Shown: piece by piece, positions 7,889 to 15,390 of the stretch | Layout of the letters: every line of letters starts with the position of its first letter | Position numbering within the stretch: position 1 is the stretch's first letter | Source: Nitrosomonas ureae | GTDB taxonomy: Bacteria > Pseudomonadota > Gammaproteobacteria > Burkholderiales > Nitrosomonadaceae | Reading direction: 5' to 3' | Assembly: GCF_900206265.1 (NCBI RefSeq) | Contig: NZ_LT907782.1 | Coordinates: 1,240,001 to 1,304,000 of the forward strand | DNA length: 64,000 bases | The notes under the pieces: generated by a model | What the model was told of the DNA's origin: nothing | Database searches by the model: none | Seen by the model: the letters and a program-made list of their open reading frames with translations, nothing else | Position numbers and translations under genes: made by a program

Positions 7889-7929
7889 TAGCAATTGCTA
7901 TTGACATAAATAATAGCAATTGCTATCGT
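7889..7929 (+). promoter_or_regulatory. rightward promoter with paired immunity operators
   Basis: Two copies of TAGCAATTGCTA (7889-7900 and 7914-7925) have centres exactly 25 bp apart, the same motif class and spacing as at 3348-3384. TTGACA (7901-7906), a 17-nt spacer and TATCGT (7924-7929) form a promoter, so the operators abut or overlap both core elements. Transcription would start at about 7936 and run through the folded RNA at 7980-8095 into the accessory operon. Control by the CI-like and Cro-like proteins is the natural inference. Confidence 0.8.
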
Positions 7930-7979
7930 TCTCACATCAACCTCAAAACCTCACTAGACCCGATGCTTTGAGTTGATAA

Positions 7980-8095
7980 AGACGGCGGCGTGGAAGGACA
8001 CGCGAAACCTAGTGCCACACAATGCCAGTGTAAGGTTCGGTGCAGATAAGGAGAGTAATCCCTGCGGCATAGCCGGTATCAAGCCCGGCCCGTCT
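7980..8095 (+). ncRNA. compact structured RNA, possibly related to phage C4 antisense RNA
   Basis: The segment closes with AGACGG (7980-7985) pairing CCGTCT (8090-8095). Inside are four hairpins: GCGTG/CACGC (7988-8003), AACCT/AGGTT (8006-8037) with an inner ACAC/GTGT, GCAG..GGA/TCC..CTGC (8042-8065), and GCCGG/CCGGC (8072-8089). GTGCC (8012-8016) could also pair GGCAT (8066-8070) as a pseudoknot. It follows an immunity-controlled promoter and precedes a small ORF at 8129. The position and branched shape recall the C4 antisense RNAs of P1-like and other prophages, but I cannot confirm that family. CACTAG upstream (near 7953-7958) is complementary to CTAGTG at 8009-8014, a possible antisense contact. 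Confidence 0.55.
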
Positions 8096-8128
8096 ACTTA
8101 ATAAAAACCTTTATTTTCAGGAGAAAAA

Positions 8129-8479
8129 ATGTTTAAGGCCATCTTGTTAATGATCACAGCAGCATTCTTTGTTACACCCGCAGCACAAGCATCAAGCGAC
8201 ATGTTCACCAAAGTGAGCACCTACACCCTATCCGGTGTGGAGAGAATTAAACAAAGCAACTCAAGCGCTGTCTCAACTGTAAAAGTTAACATCACAGGGT
8301 ATGCCAACGAGGGCAAATGCAATGAAGCAATTGCCGCAATTCAAAGCCGGACATACCCACTCGCAAAAGGGCAAATCCCCGCAGCAATAACAGACTTCAC
8401 CGGCGAATGCCACGAAGTCAAAGAAATTATCCCAGTGTTAACCGTGGTTCTACCCGAACCACAACCACCCGCGAACTAA
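8129..8479 (+). CDS. small secreted protein, unknown function
   Basis: A 116-residue protein with a clear signal peptide (MFKAILLMITAAFFVTPAAQA, cleavage after residue 21). The mature part has two cysteines (GKCNEAI and GECHEV) that could form a disulfide, and a Pro-rich end. The ribosome binding site is AGGAGA, 5 bases before the ATG. It is the first coding gene after the structured RNA, so the RNA could act as its leader or regulator. No family recognised. Confidence 0.6.
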   Translation: MFKAILLMITAAFFVTPAAQASSDMFTKVSTYTLSGVERIKQSNSSAVSTVKVNITGYANEGKCNEAIAAIQSRTYPLAKGQIPAAITDFTGECHEVKEIIPVLTVVLPEPQPPAN

Positions 8480-8548
8480 CCCAACCCGCTCCGCCCAGCA
8501 ATGGGCGGTATTGGATCAGGTTATTTATTATTTGACAAAGGAGGAATC

Positions 8549-8899
8549 ATGAAAACAGTTTTCGATAGCAATCCAGAATTTTCATTGACCTATTCGCATC
8601 GCGGAATATCGATCACTTTGTCTGGGAAAATTTTAACAGAAGCTTATTTATCTACTGCAGACTCTGACCAAGACAATGAGTCGCTCCTTGGATTGGTTGT
8701 CGAGGGGTCACTACCAACCGCAGCTTCTCAAGCCGGATCATTATTGACGCAATTTCATCCTGAATTTGAGAAAGCTCTTGGTATATCTCATTCGAAGCAG
8801 GTTCTTTCACGACTTAAATCCTCGCTTAATGAAAATCAAGCAGAAAATGATACAGCACAACAAGCGGTCGTTCAAAGCCAAACGGAGGCAACCAAATGA
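8549..8899 (+). CDS. hypothetical phage-element protein
   Basis: A 116-residue acidic soluble protein. I place the start at the ATG at 8549 because it follows an ideal ribosome binding site (AAAGGAGG); the open frame extends 16 codons further upstream without one. The C-terminal third is Gln/Asn/Glu-rich and probably disordered (ENQAENDTAQQ). Its stop overlaps the next start by 4 bases. No family recognised. Confidence 0.6.
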   Translation: MKTVFDSNPEFSLTYSHRGISITLSGKILTEAYLSTADSDQDNESLLGLVVEGSLPTAASQAGSLLTQFHPEFEKALGISHSKQVLSRLKSSLNENQAENDTAQQAVVQSQTEATK

Positions 8900-9423
8900 G
8901 CATCATCATTTACCACCAGGAAGATAAGCTATCCGTTGAGGAAGTCGCATCCCTGCAAACGTTCTATCAGCTGGACAAGGTTGTATTCCAGCATGATCTT
9001 ACTAAGCAACTGCCGGATGGCACGCTCGCAATACTCAACCTGGATGACGGTCCGCTGGCATTCCACAGTCAGGACTCAAGCATCCGCTTCATCCACGTCA
9101 ATCAGGCTTTCGAGGATATGACCCAGCACGTATTCAAAATTCTGCAGCGCATCGAATCGGAACCAGACCCATACCGCGTACCTTTGGAAGAATTTATCCA
9201 GCATCAAAAAGGCGAAATCTTCACGCTGGATGATGTCTTCATGCACCTGGGAATCGATAAAACTAAGGATGGTGCTGATTATGCCGTGCCATCGATCGTC
9301 AAGTCCCTGATTGAGATCGGCTGCATCAAGGAAAACATGCTGGTATTCACACCGCCACAGCCAGGCGCACAACCGCAGCAGAAAAAACAACGGTTCGTAG
9401 AACCTTTTGAGATCGCAACCTGA
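8896..9423 (+). CDS. hypothetical phage-element protein
   Basis: A 175-residue soluble protein, translationally coupled to the gene before it through a 4-base overlap. The N-terminal half alternates strands and helices. Residues about 95-150 (FTLDDVFMHLGIDKTKDGADYAVPSIVKSL) look like a small winged-helix-like module. The tail is Pro/Gln-rich (PPQPGAQPQQKKQR). I do not recognise a family. It lies in the rightward operon just before the nucleotide kinase. Confidence 0.55.
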   Translation: MSIIIYHQEDKLSVEEVASLQTFYQLDKVVFQHDLTKQLPDGTLAILNLDDGPLAFHSQDSSIRFIHVNQAFEDMTQHVFKILQRIESEPDPYRVPLEEFIQHQKGEIFTLDDVFMHLGIDKTKDGADYAVPSIVKSLIEIGCIKENMLVFTPPQPGAQPQQKKQRFVEPFEIAT

Positions 9424-9444
9424 TCATCCTGCACGAGAAAAATC

Positions 9445-10050
9445 ATGAACCATTCACCAATCAAACTAATCGGCTTACACGGCCCCGCAGGCTGCGGCAA
9501 AGATACTGTGGCTGAAATACTTTGCTCAGCCCAGGAATTCCGTAGCGTATCTTTTGCCGAGCCTCTGATCGATATGCTCGTGGCAGGCTTCAGAGTACCT
9601 AAAAGCTATTTCACTGACCGGAACCTTAAAGAAAACCCAATACCGGAATTATGCGGAAAATCTCCACGGCAACTCATGCAAACGCTCGGTACCGAATGGG
9701 GAAGGAATTATGTCGATTGCGACGTATGGGTAAAAATTGCGGACAGAAAAATAGAATATTTAAAAAAGCTCGCAGCAGCCGGTAACGCATACATCGAAGG
9801 CATAGTCGCAACCGATGTGAGATTCCAAAACGAATACGACTACATCCGCAACCATGGCGGCACGATCTGGCACATCCGCAGGCCAATCAATCCCAATGAA
9901 ATCAACCCAACACATGCCAGTGACAAGCTGATGAAAATAGATACGGATCGTGATCGATTGATTTTAAACGATGGCGACATCGACCAGCTGGCCGAGAAAA
10001 TTAATGCGATTCTGCATCCGACCGTAACGGAGAGCACATCGAATGACTAA
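9445..10050 (+). CDS. phage-type deoxynucleoside monophosphate kinase-like protein
   Basis: A 201-residue P-loop kinase. GLHGPAGCGKDTVAEIL (about residues 9-25) is the Walker A region in the form used by T4 gp1-like dNMP kinases. SPRQLMQTLGTEWGRN (about 73-88) and the VRFQNEYDYIR stretch (about 127-137) are also characteristic of that family. The enzyme would phosphorylate dNMPs to feed DNA synthesis. It sits in the rightward operon with SSB, consistent with supporting element replication. The next gene overlaps its end by 8 bases. Confidence 0.72.
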   Translation: MNHSPIKLIGLHGPAGCGKDTVAEILCSAQEFRSVSFAEPLIDMLVAGFRVPKSYFTDRNLKENPIPELCGKSPRQLMQTLGTEWGRNYVDCDVWVKIADRKIEYLKKLAAAGNAYIEGIVATDVRFQNEYDYIRNHGGTIWHIRRPINPNEINPTHASDKLMKIDTDRDRLILNDGDIDQLAEKINAILHPTVTESTSND

Positions 10051-10258
10051 TTATACAACGGCAAATAGCAGCATGTTCAAACCATCTTTGCCATCAAGAA
10101 ACAATGAATTAAATGCATTAAGAAAGAAAAATAACCCGCAAGATGAACCGGTTGGACATTTTACTGGACGCTGCGCGCATTGTGGCAGCAATGATCTGTG
10201 GGATGACAATCTTGCATACGGATGCAACAGCTGCGGCGCATTTCTTGCCGGAAATTAG
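10043..10258 (+). CDS. small zinc-ribbon protein
   Basis: A 71-residue protein with one C-terminal zinc ribbon: CAHCGS and CNSCGA (about residues 47-66) supply four cysteines. The N-terminal half is basic and low in complexity. It overlaps the kinase gene by 8 bases, so the two are coupled. Likely a nucleic-acid or protein-binding accessory factor; no specific role can be given. Confidence 0.6.
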   Translation: MTNYTTANSSMFKPSLPSRNNELNALRKKNNPQDEPVGHFTGRCAHCGSNDLWDDNLAYGCNSCGAFLAGN

Positions 10259-10272
10259 TTTAAGGACACATC

Positions 10273-10449
10273 ATGATTCCATTCGACACCAAACACTACC
10301 GAGCAAACCAGCCAGGATGCCTGCGCAAATACTGGCCGCACATTCTTACCACGATTGCATTGATTGCCTTATTAAGTTGGCTGGATAAATTAGACCGAGA
10401 TTCACACTTAAATCGTGTGCAGCAGGCAGCGAGCGGACAATGCAAATGA
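10273..10449 (+). CDS. small membrane protein
   Basis: A 58-residue ORF starting 14 bases after the zinc-ribbon gene, with AGGACA upstream. It begins with a polar, basic stretch (MIPFDTKHYRANQPG), has one hydrophobic helix (ILTTIALIALLSW, about residues 24-37) and ends in a charged tail. Its stop overlaps the next start (ATGA, 10446-10449), which supports both being translated. Function unknown. Confidence 0.5.
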   Translation: MIPFDTKHYRANQPGCLRKYWPHILTTIALIALLSWLDKLDRDSHLNRVQQAASGQCK

Positions 10450-10592
10450 AGCCAACAACTCTTTCCATTATTTATCTAATGTTAGCAATCATTGCCATCA
10501 TTATTGGTTTTGAGCCCAACGGTATCTATACCTCAATTATCTTATCAAACACATGGTCAGCAGTACATTACTTGTCAAAGGATAAATCATGA
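10446..10592 (+). CDS. very small membrane protein
   Basis: A 48-residue ORF coupled at both ends by 4-base overlaps (10446-10449 with the gene before, 10589-10592 with the gene after). Residues about 5-21 are strongly hydrophobic (LSIIYLMLAIIAIIIG). The double overlap in an operon of tightly packed genes is the main support. It could be holin-like, but it is shorter than usual and no lysis gene is nearby. Confidence 0.45.
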   Translation: MKPTTLSIIYLMLAIIAIIIGFEPNGIYTSIILSNTWSAVHYLSKDKS

Positions 10593-11581
10593 TCAATTTT
10601 AAAAGTGGGCAAGAACAATCGGCAATCATGGACATCACCCCGGACATTGCACGGCATTTATTGAGCACCAGCCCCGGCAACAGGAAAATACGATACTGGC
10701 ACGTTGAGGTTCTTTCCGGCGCAATGGCTAGGGGAGAATGGCGAGTCACTAGCCAAGGCATTGGTATCGATAAAAACGGAAATCTCAGAGACGCACACCA
10801 TCGATTGATGGCCGTGATCAAATCTAACGTCACTATCAGAAGCGTAGTTGTCATGGGCCTACCACCGGATGCATACCAGGTCACAGACACCGGCATCACA
10901 AGAAATATGGCGGACATCCTGGGCGAGAACAAGCGCGTCACTGACGTGCTGAATGCAGGCGCAAGACTTTATTACGATACACAAAGAACGGTCACTATCG
11001 ACCAAATGCGTCCGATCATGGATTCCGGGTTGTTTGAAACAGCAAAGGAACTGATTAAATTCTGCGGAACGGCCAGAGTATTCTACTCATCGGCCCAGGT
11101 TAAATTGGCCGCCTGCATCACGATCATGAATGGCGGTGACGCTGATTATGTCATGCAGCAATACCGCGCACTGTGCCTGCTGGACTTTGAGCACATGTCA
11201 GCTGCATCTATGTCGCTCGTAAAACAGGTGAGCGATGGCAAAGCAAGCACGCGAACTTATAAAGAAGAAATCATTTGCCGAGCGCTCAGAGCTTTTGACA
11301 TCTCACAAAAAGATTCCAACGAGTCCGGCGCAAAACCGGAACAAATTGCAGCAGCAAAAAGACTGGTCATCGATGTACTGAAAAACAAAATAGCACAACC
11401 AACAGATAATCCAGAGACGGAATCAAAACCAAATGTAATCGAACCGGTGAAAGTGATTAACAAACCCAAAAAATCAAAAGGCATTGATGACGAACTGAAA
11501 GAACTGCTTGATGACGGACAACACTCAGGCGGTAGCTACATGCACAAATCGGGCGATCGGAGAAAATATGTTAATGGGTAA
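10589..11581 (+). CDS. ParB/sulfiredoxin-fold-like phage protein
   Basis: A 330-residue soluble protein. The N-terminal 110 residues have the layout seen in ParB-like or 'DGQHRL' phage proteins: a strand-helix start, GEWRVTSQGIGIDKNGNLRDAHHRLMAVIKS (here NLRDAHHRL stands for the DGQHRL motif) and a strand ending in TDTGITRNMADIL. The middle is helical and the C-terminus is Lys/Pro-rich and disordered. Proteins with this motif are common in phages and integrative elements, sometimes with nuclease or partition roles; none is established here. Confidence 0.55.
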   Translation: MINFKSGQEQSAIMDITPDIARHLLSTSPGNRKIRYWHVEVLSGAMARGEWRVTSQGIGIDKNGNLRDAHHRLMAVIKSNVTIRSVVVMGLPPDAYQVTDTGITRNMADILGENKRVTDVLNAGARLYYDTQRTVTIDQMRPIMDSGLFETAKELIKFCGTARVFYSSAQVKLAACITIMNGGDADYVMQQYRALCLLDFEHMSAASMSLVKQVSDGKASTRTYKEEIICRALRAFDISQKDSNESGAKPEQIAAAKRLVIDVLKNKIAQPTDNPETESKPNVIEPVKVINKPKKSKGIDDELKELLDDGQHSGGSYMHKSGDRRKYVNG

Positions 11582-11957
11582 GAAAGAACTGTCTATGTAT
11601 ACGTGTTCAACCGTACAGATAGAAGTAAATAAAAAGGGCATAATGCGTTCGTGTAATTCATTTTTTTTGAGAAATTTAAAATGAATTGCCCGCACCAGCC
11701 CGGGTGTCTGCTCACACTTAGTCGGAGGGCTGGAAAGTTGTCCTTATCCAGTGCGCGAACCTCCCCTTGCCCTTCTTCTCTGCGTACTGGATACCCTCTC
11801 AATGGGAAAAATAGCGCAACCGAATTTATACGAAATCATACCTCGTTGGTTCGTGCACGGTTTTGCCCACCCGTATTAAATTCACACAAATATCCACACC
11901 CGGTCAAATTAATTCTTTTGCTCGAAGAATTATGCTGCTCGATAACCAGGAGTAATT
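11582..11957. other. 376-base gap with inverted repeats, no convincing gene
   Basis: Two open frames exist here (11681-11971 plus and 11593-11802 minus), but both have biased, unconvincing translations and poor starts. At 11695-11733 there is a nested inverted repeat: CCAGCCC pairs GGGCTGG, with GTGT/ACAC inside. Further partial complements (CTGGA/TCCAG and GGAGG/CCTCC) follow before 11,800. The segment may be a structured RNA or a replication or packaging site ahead of ssb. Confidence 0.35.
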
Positions 11958-12392
11958 ATGGCCTCAGTTAATAAAGTCATTCTCATCGGCAACCTGGGAC
12001 AAGACCCGGAAACTCGATACATGTCCAACGGTGACGCCGTAACCACAATAACACTGGCCACCACCGATACTTGGAAAGATAAAAACGGCGACAAGCAGAG
12101 CAAAACGGAATGGCATCGAATTGTTTTCTACCGCAAGCTCGCAGAAATTGCCGGTGAATATCTAAAAAAAGGTCGATCTGTTTATGTTGAAGGCAGACTG
12201 GAAACCAGGAAGTGGACTGATAAACAAAATATCGAGCGCTACACTACGCAGATTGTTGCTGAAGATATGAAGATGTTGGGCTCGAAATCAGGCGGAAACT
12301 CTGCTGATTCCGGATCGGAGAGCGCTCCTACACAAAACAAAGCTAGCGCTGGCGATAGAAGTAATGACGACTTTGATGACATCCCGTTTTAG
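11958..12392 (+). CDS. ssb: single-stranded DNA-binding protein
   Basis: A 144-residue SSB. The OB fold spans residues 1 to about 108 ([18 protein letters not shown], then [21 protein letters not shown] and [13 protein letters not shown]). A short disordered linker leads to the acidic tip DFDDIPF, which in this family recruits replication and repair proteins. It coats single-stranded DNA during replication. Its place at the end of the element's rightward genes indicates the element's own copy rather than the chromosomal one. A GC-rich hairpin follows 11 bases after the stop. Confidence 0.93.
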   Translation: MASVNKVILIGNLGQDPETRYMSNGDAVTTITLATTDTWKDKNGDKQSKTEWHRIVFYRKLAEIAGEYLKKGRSVYVEGRLETRKWTDKQNIERYTTQIVAEDMKMLGSKSGGNSADSGSESAPTQNKASAGDRSNDDFDDIPF

Positions 12393-12403
12393 AACATAAA
12401 AAT

Positions 12404-12434
12404 GGCCGCCGAGCGCTACTTACACTCGGCGGCC
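12404..12434 (+). terminator. strong hairpin after ssb
   Basis: GGCCGCCGAG (12404-12413) pairs perfectly with CTCGGCGGCC (12425-12434) around an 11-nt loop. No U-run follows (ACTAAAG), so termination would be weak or Rho-assisted; it may instead protect the 3' end of the message. Confidence 0.5.
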
Positions 12435-12527
12435 ACTAAAGTTGCGATATTTATGCAACTTATATTACGACTCAGAATTTATAAACTTTAGGTTTAGTGA
12501 TGATAACTAAATAAAGGGCAGGATTAA

Positions 12528-12680
12528 ATGAGCTTTTTAGAATGGCCATGTGAAGTATTCTTGAGTGCTTGTACATTTTTTGTAGCGACAAAGGCTTTAT
12601 TGGCGTTGATTCTTTGCGTTATCTCGGGCGGGATGATATTCCTAGCAATAAAAGAAATAATAAAGGATTTGAGGAAATAG
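12528..12680 (+). CDS. small membrane protein
   Basis: A 50-residue ORF with a purine-rich upstream region (AGGGCAGGATTAA). Two hydrophobic stretches (CEVFLSACTFFVATKALLAL and ILCVISGGMIFLAI) suggest a hairpin in the membrane, with a basic C-terminal tail (KEIIKDLRK). It ends 6 bases before the DUF4224 gene. Function unknown. Confidence 0.4.
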   Translation: MSFLEWPCEVFLSACTFFVATKALLALILCVISGGMIFLAIKEIIKDLRK

Positions 12681-12686
12681 TTTGAA

Positions 12687-12908
12687 ATGAGCATATTCCT
12701 GGATGATGATGATGTGGCGAGACTGGCCGGGACTAAGATTAAATCCCGCCAGATTGCACAACTTCGAGTAATGGGAATATTATTCTACATCAATGCTGCT
12801 GGCCGCCCTGTTGTGCCAAAATCAGCAGTTGAAGCAAGAAATCAGGAAATTGAACAAGAGCAAACTTGGACACCAAATGTGCTGAAACATGGGCAGGAAG
12901 CCATCTAA
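12687..12908 (+). CDS. DUF4224 protein, integrase partner
   Basis: A 73-residue protein whose start, FLDDDDVARLAGTKIKSRQIAQLRVMGI, is the characteristic DUF4224 pattern, followed by a strand (FYINAAGRPVVPKSAVE). Such proteins are regularly encoded directly upstream of phage integrases and are thought to act as excisionase-like or regulatory DNA-binding partners. Here the gene overlaps the integrase start by 20 bases, so they are expressed together. Confidence 0.75.
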   Translation: MSIFLDDDDVARLAGTKIKSRQIAQLRVMGILFYINAAGRPVVPKSAVEARNQEIEQEQTWTPNVLKHGQEAI

Positions 12909-13911
12909 AAATTTGAACATACCAAAGGGAATCCGCGCGCGTAAACGTGGCGTAAAGACTTGGTATTACTACGATACAGGCGGTAAACCGCGGAAAGAAA
13001 TCCCACTTGGAAATGATTATGCTTTGGCTGTGAAAAAATGGGCTGAATTACAAATCAATGCAAAGCCACGTCACCAAGAAATAATTACATTTCGATATGT
13101 TGCTGAACGTTATGTGCGTGACGTGATCCCTACAAAGGCTCCAGCAACTCAAAAAGACAATCTACGTGAATTAGACTGGCTTTACAAATTCTTTGATAAT
13201 CCTCCGGCGCCATTGGAAAAAATAGGCGCCATCAATATTCGGCAATACATGGACTGGCGCAAAACAATCCGCGCGAATCGAGAAAAAGCCCTGTTTAGTC
13301 ATATTTGGAATAAAGGTCGTGAATGGGGTTACACAAATCTACCAAATCCTTGTGCTGGAATAAAAGGTTTCAAAGAGACTGGCCGCAAGAATGTCTACGT
13401 TGACGATGCCACGTATAACGCCGTACATGTAGCAGCAAGTCAGCCGTTGCGTGATGCTATGGACTTGGCCTATCTGACTGGTCAAAGACCGTCAGACGTG
13501 CTTAAAATGACTGAGCATGATATCCAAGATGGGTCAATAACAGTTACCCAAAACAAGACCGGCGCGAGATTGCGGATAAGTATAGAGGGTGAGCTTGATA
13601 TTCTTTTGAAGCGGATAATGGCGCGAAAATCAGGTTACAAAGTACGAAGCTTTTACTTAATAGTTGATGATCACGGCCAAAGAATAACGCTCAGAACCCT
13701 GCAAGGTCATTTCTACCGCGCCAGAAAAGTCGCAGGAATTACCCAAGATACATTTCAGTTCAGGGATTTGCGAGCCAAAGCAGGAACAGATAAAGCGGAT
13801 TCAAGCGGCGACATCAGACAGGCTCAGAGGCAGCTTGGACACTCATCAGTCACTATGACTGAAACTTATATTCGAGAACGGAAAGGAAGCAAGGTTAAGC
13901 CAACAAAATGA
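12889..13911 (+). CDS. int: tyrosine recombinase (phage-type integrase)
   Basis: A 340-residue integrase. The N-terminal 60 residues are an arm-binding-like domain (Arg/Lys-rich, WYYYDTGGKP), then a core-binding SAM-like domain (about 65-160) and the catalytic domain. Catalytic residues visible are Arg200 (YLTGQRPSDVL), Lys223 (QNKTGA), Arg295 (FRDLRAKAGTD), His318 (LGHSSVTMT) and Tyr327 (ETYIR). The first position of the usual HxxR box is Arg292 rather than His, which is tolerated in this branch. It lies 84 bases from the 3' end of a tRNA-Leu gene, the usual arrangement for integration into a tRNA. Confidence 0.93.
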   Translation: MGRKPSKNLNIPKGIRARKRGVKTWYYYDTGGKPRKEIPLGNDYALAVKKWAELQINAKPRHQEIITFRYVAERYVRDVIPTKAPATQKDNLRELDWLYKFFDNPPAPLEKIGAINIRQYMDWRKTIRANREKALFSHIWNKGREWGYTNLPNPCAGIKGFKETGRKNVYVDDATYNAVHVAASQPLRDAMDLAYLTGQRPSDVLKMTEHDIQDGSITVTQNKTGARLRISIEGELDILLKRIMARKSGYKVRSFYLIVDDHGQRITLRTLQGHFYRARKVAGITQDTFQFRDLRAKAGTDKADSSGDIRQAQRQLGHSSVTMTETYIRERKGSKVKPTK

Positions 13912-13912
13912 A

Positions 13913-13940
13913 GAATTGCGGAACAGAATTGCGGAACAGA
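13913..13940 (+). repeat. tandem direct repeat beside the integrase
   Basis: GAATTGCGGAACAGA occurs twice in a row with a 13-nt period (13913-13927 and 13926-13940), between the integrase stop and the tRNA. Tandem short repeats in this position are often arm-type sites bound by the integrase, but they may simply be a local duplication. Confidence 0.4.
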
Positions 13941-13995
13941 TCATTTTTACCAAGCTGCATTAATCTTGTGTTTCATTGAAAGCTAATGTTCATGC

Positions 13996-14040
13996 TGGTG
14001 CCGAGAGGGGGAATCGAACCCCCATGATGTTACCATCGCG
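13996..14040. other. probable attachment site within the tRNA-Leu 3' end
   Basis: The tRNA 3' half faces the integrase, and phage-type integrases commonly recombine within that part so that the tRNA stays intact. The partner repeat should lie at the other end of the element, left of this window, so the core cannot be delimited here. Confidence 0.4.
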
Positions 14041-14082
14041 GGATTTTGAGTCCCGTGCGTCTACCAATTCCGCCATCTCGGC
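13996..14082 (-). tRNA. tRNA-Leu (anticodon CAA)
   Basis: An 87-base tRNA including an encoded CCA. The acceptor stem GCCGAGA pairs TCTCGGC with A as discriminator. The anticodon loop CTCAAAA sits in a CGGGA/TCCCG stem, giving anticodon CAA. There is a long variable arm, as expected of tRNA-Leu, and the T loop is GTTCGATTC. It reads codon UUG and marks the boundary between the integrated element and the chromosome. Confidence 0.97.
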
Positions 14083-14307
14083 CAAAACACTTTACTGTTC
14101 TTGAATAAACAGAAAACGCGATTATCACTGAAAACCCGGTGTACAGCAAGCAGCACGGGTGAAAAATGCACTATGAAATGGACACCCGTTACCCTAAGAC
14201 GGCATCGATGCACCGAATGAGGAATTTGGACAGAAATCTATAAGTAGAATGTGAAAGAAGTACTTGAATCAATCCACAAAGACTTTGTTGTTTTGCAAAA
14301 TTTGCTG

Positions 14308-15390
14308 CTAGGGTATTTCAATACATGCGGCCAGATCCTTAGCTAGCGTCTCCAGAATGACTGCTTCTTTTAGTCCATCGATCAGGCGCCTGGGAATACC
14401 CGACAAACCGGCTTGAGCACCTGCCAGTGCACCCGTGAGAATAGCTCGCGCCTGGTTTTGTCCACCGCCATTAACAGCATGGAGTACAGCCGATTCAAAA
14501 TCGCTGTGGAAACGAGCTGCAAGATAATAGGCAGCAGGCAATTGGTGATAAATGGCACAGGGCATGCCATAAACAATCGATACTTTCCATGCCGGCTCTA
14601 TACGAATTTCCGGATCATTAACGGCTGCGGCCATATACGAAGGTGTCAGCAATGCATCCGGTGAAGCGAACCGTCCTGCGCGAGGCGGGTCAGGATCACC
14701 CGGACATGGCATTTGTAAATTATCCCGCGTCACTACATGAAAGGGCAGCTCTCCTTTTTTTACTAATTTCATGAGCTTACCGGACAATTCCGTATCCAGA
14801 GCATGCCCCTGAATCAAAAGACCCAATACTGCACCATACGCGACAGTCAGTGATACTACGATTTCATCAGACTGAGTCAGGAAAGTATTTTTGGTTATAG
14901 CATCGGCAAGCTGATCGGGTTTCAGTGCGTAGCGCACAGCAATGGCAAGGGTACGCTCTATGGCTTCGGTCGTATCGGCGTGACTACCGGTTTTCCCCCA
15001 AGGCAGTTTTTGCTGCACCCGCCTTCTCCATACCTCACGAATTGACTGGCTGGTGTACCCGCCGGGTCCGCTCACCGGTGTCCCGTCAAGTAATGGTAAA
15101 AGCTCTTCATCCATGCGGCGGCAAAAATCTTCTGCATCATAGCCGCCCCGGTCAACAAGCGAACGCGCCATAAGCGTGAGTATGAAACCTGCTTGCGATA
15201 ACTGGCCGCCTTTAAGGCCTGCATGATACCGATCAGGTTTGGGATCAGTATAGGTACTGATCCATTCCCCATAATCACGTCGAAGATCGTCCAAACTATA
15301 GTACCAGTGAGGGCCGAGGGCCAGCGCATCACCAATGAAAGCGCCCATGATGGCGCCACTAGCACGATCCTGAATGTTTTTTTTCGACAT
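14308..15390 (-). CDS. ADP-ribosylglycohydrolase-like protein with degenerate metal site
   Basis: A 360-residue protein with the all-helical ARH fold pattern: GAIMGAFIGDALALGPHW near the N-terminus and AILTGALAGAQAGLSGIP near the C-terminus. The ATG at 15390 follows GGAGGAGG, so I prefer it to the start 5 codons earlier. Classical ARH enzymes bind two Mg ions through a TDDT-like motif and a C-terminal DTD motif. Here those places read GGQLSQAG (about residue 62) and GGGQNQAR (about 310), so the usual aspartates are missing. It may be a diverged subfamily with another substrate or a non-catalytic role. It stands alone next to the tRNA. Confidence 0.72.
   Translation of the reverse strand: MSKKNIQDRASGAIMGAFIGDALALGPHWYYSLDDLRRDYGEWISTYTDPKPDRYHAGLKGGQLSQAGFILTLMARSLVDRGGYDAEDFCRRMDEELLPLLDGTPVSGPGGYTSQSIREVWRRRVQQKLPWGKTGSHADTTEAIERTLAIAVRYALKPDQLADAITKNTFLTQSDEIVVSLTVAYGAVLGLLIQGHALDTELSGKLMKLVKKGELPFHVVTRDNLQMPCPGDPDPPRAGRFASPDALLTPSYMAAAVNDPEIRIEPAWKVSIVYGMPCAIYHQLPAAYYLAARFHSDFESAVLHAVNGGGQNQARAILTGALAGAQAGLSGIPRRLIDGLKEAVILETLAKDLAACIEIP

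Noticed and set aside
11593..11971. Two overlapping frames (11681-11971 plus, 11593-11802 minus) before ssb
   Set aside because: Biased composition, poor starts, and both cross an inverted-repeat-rich segment; more likely non-coding.
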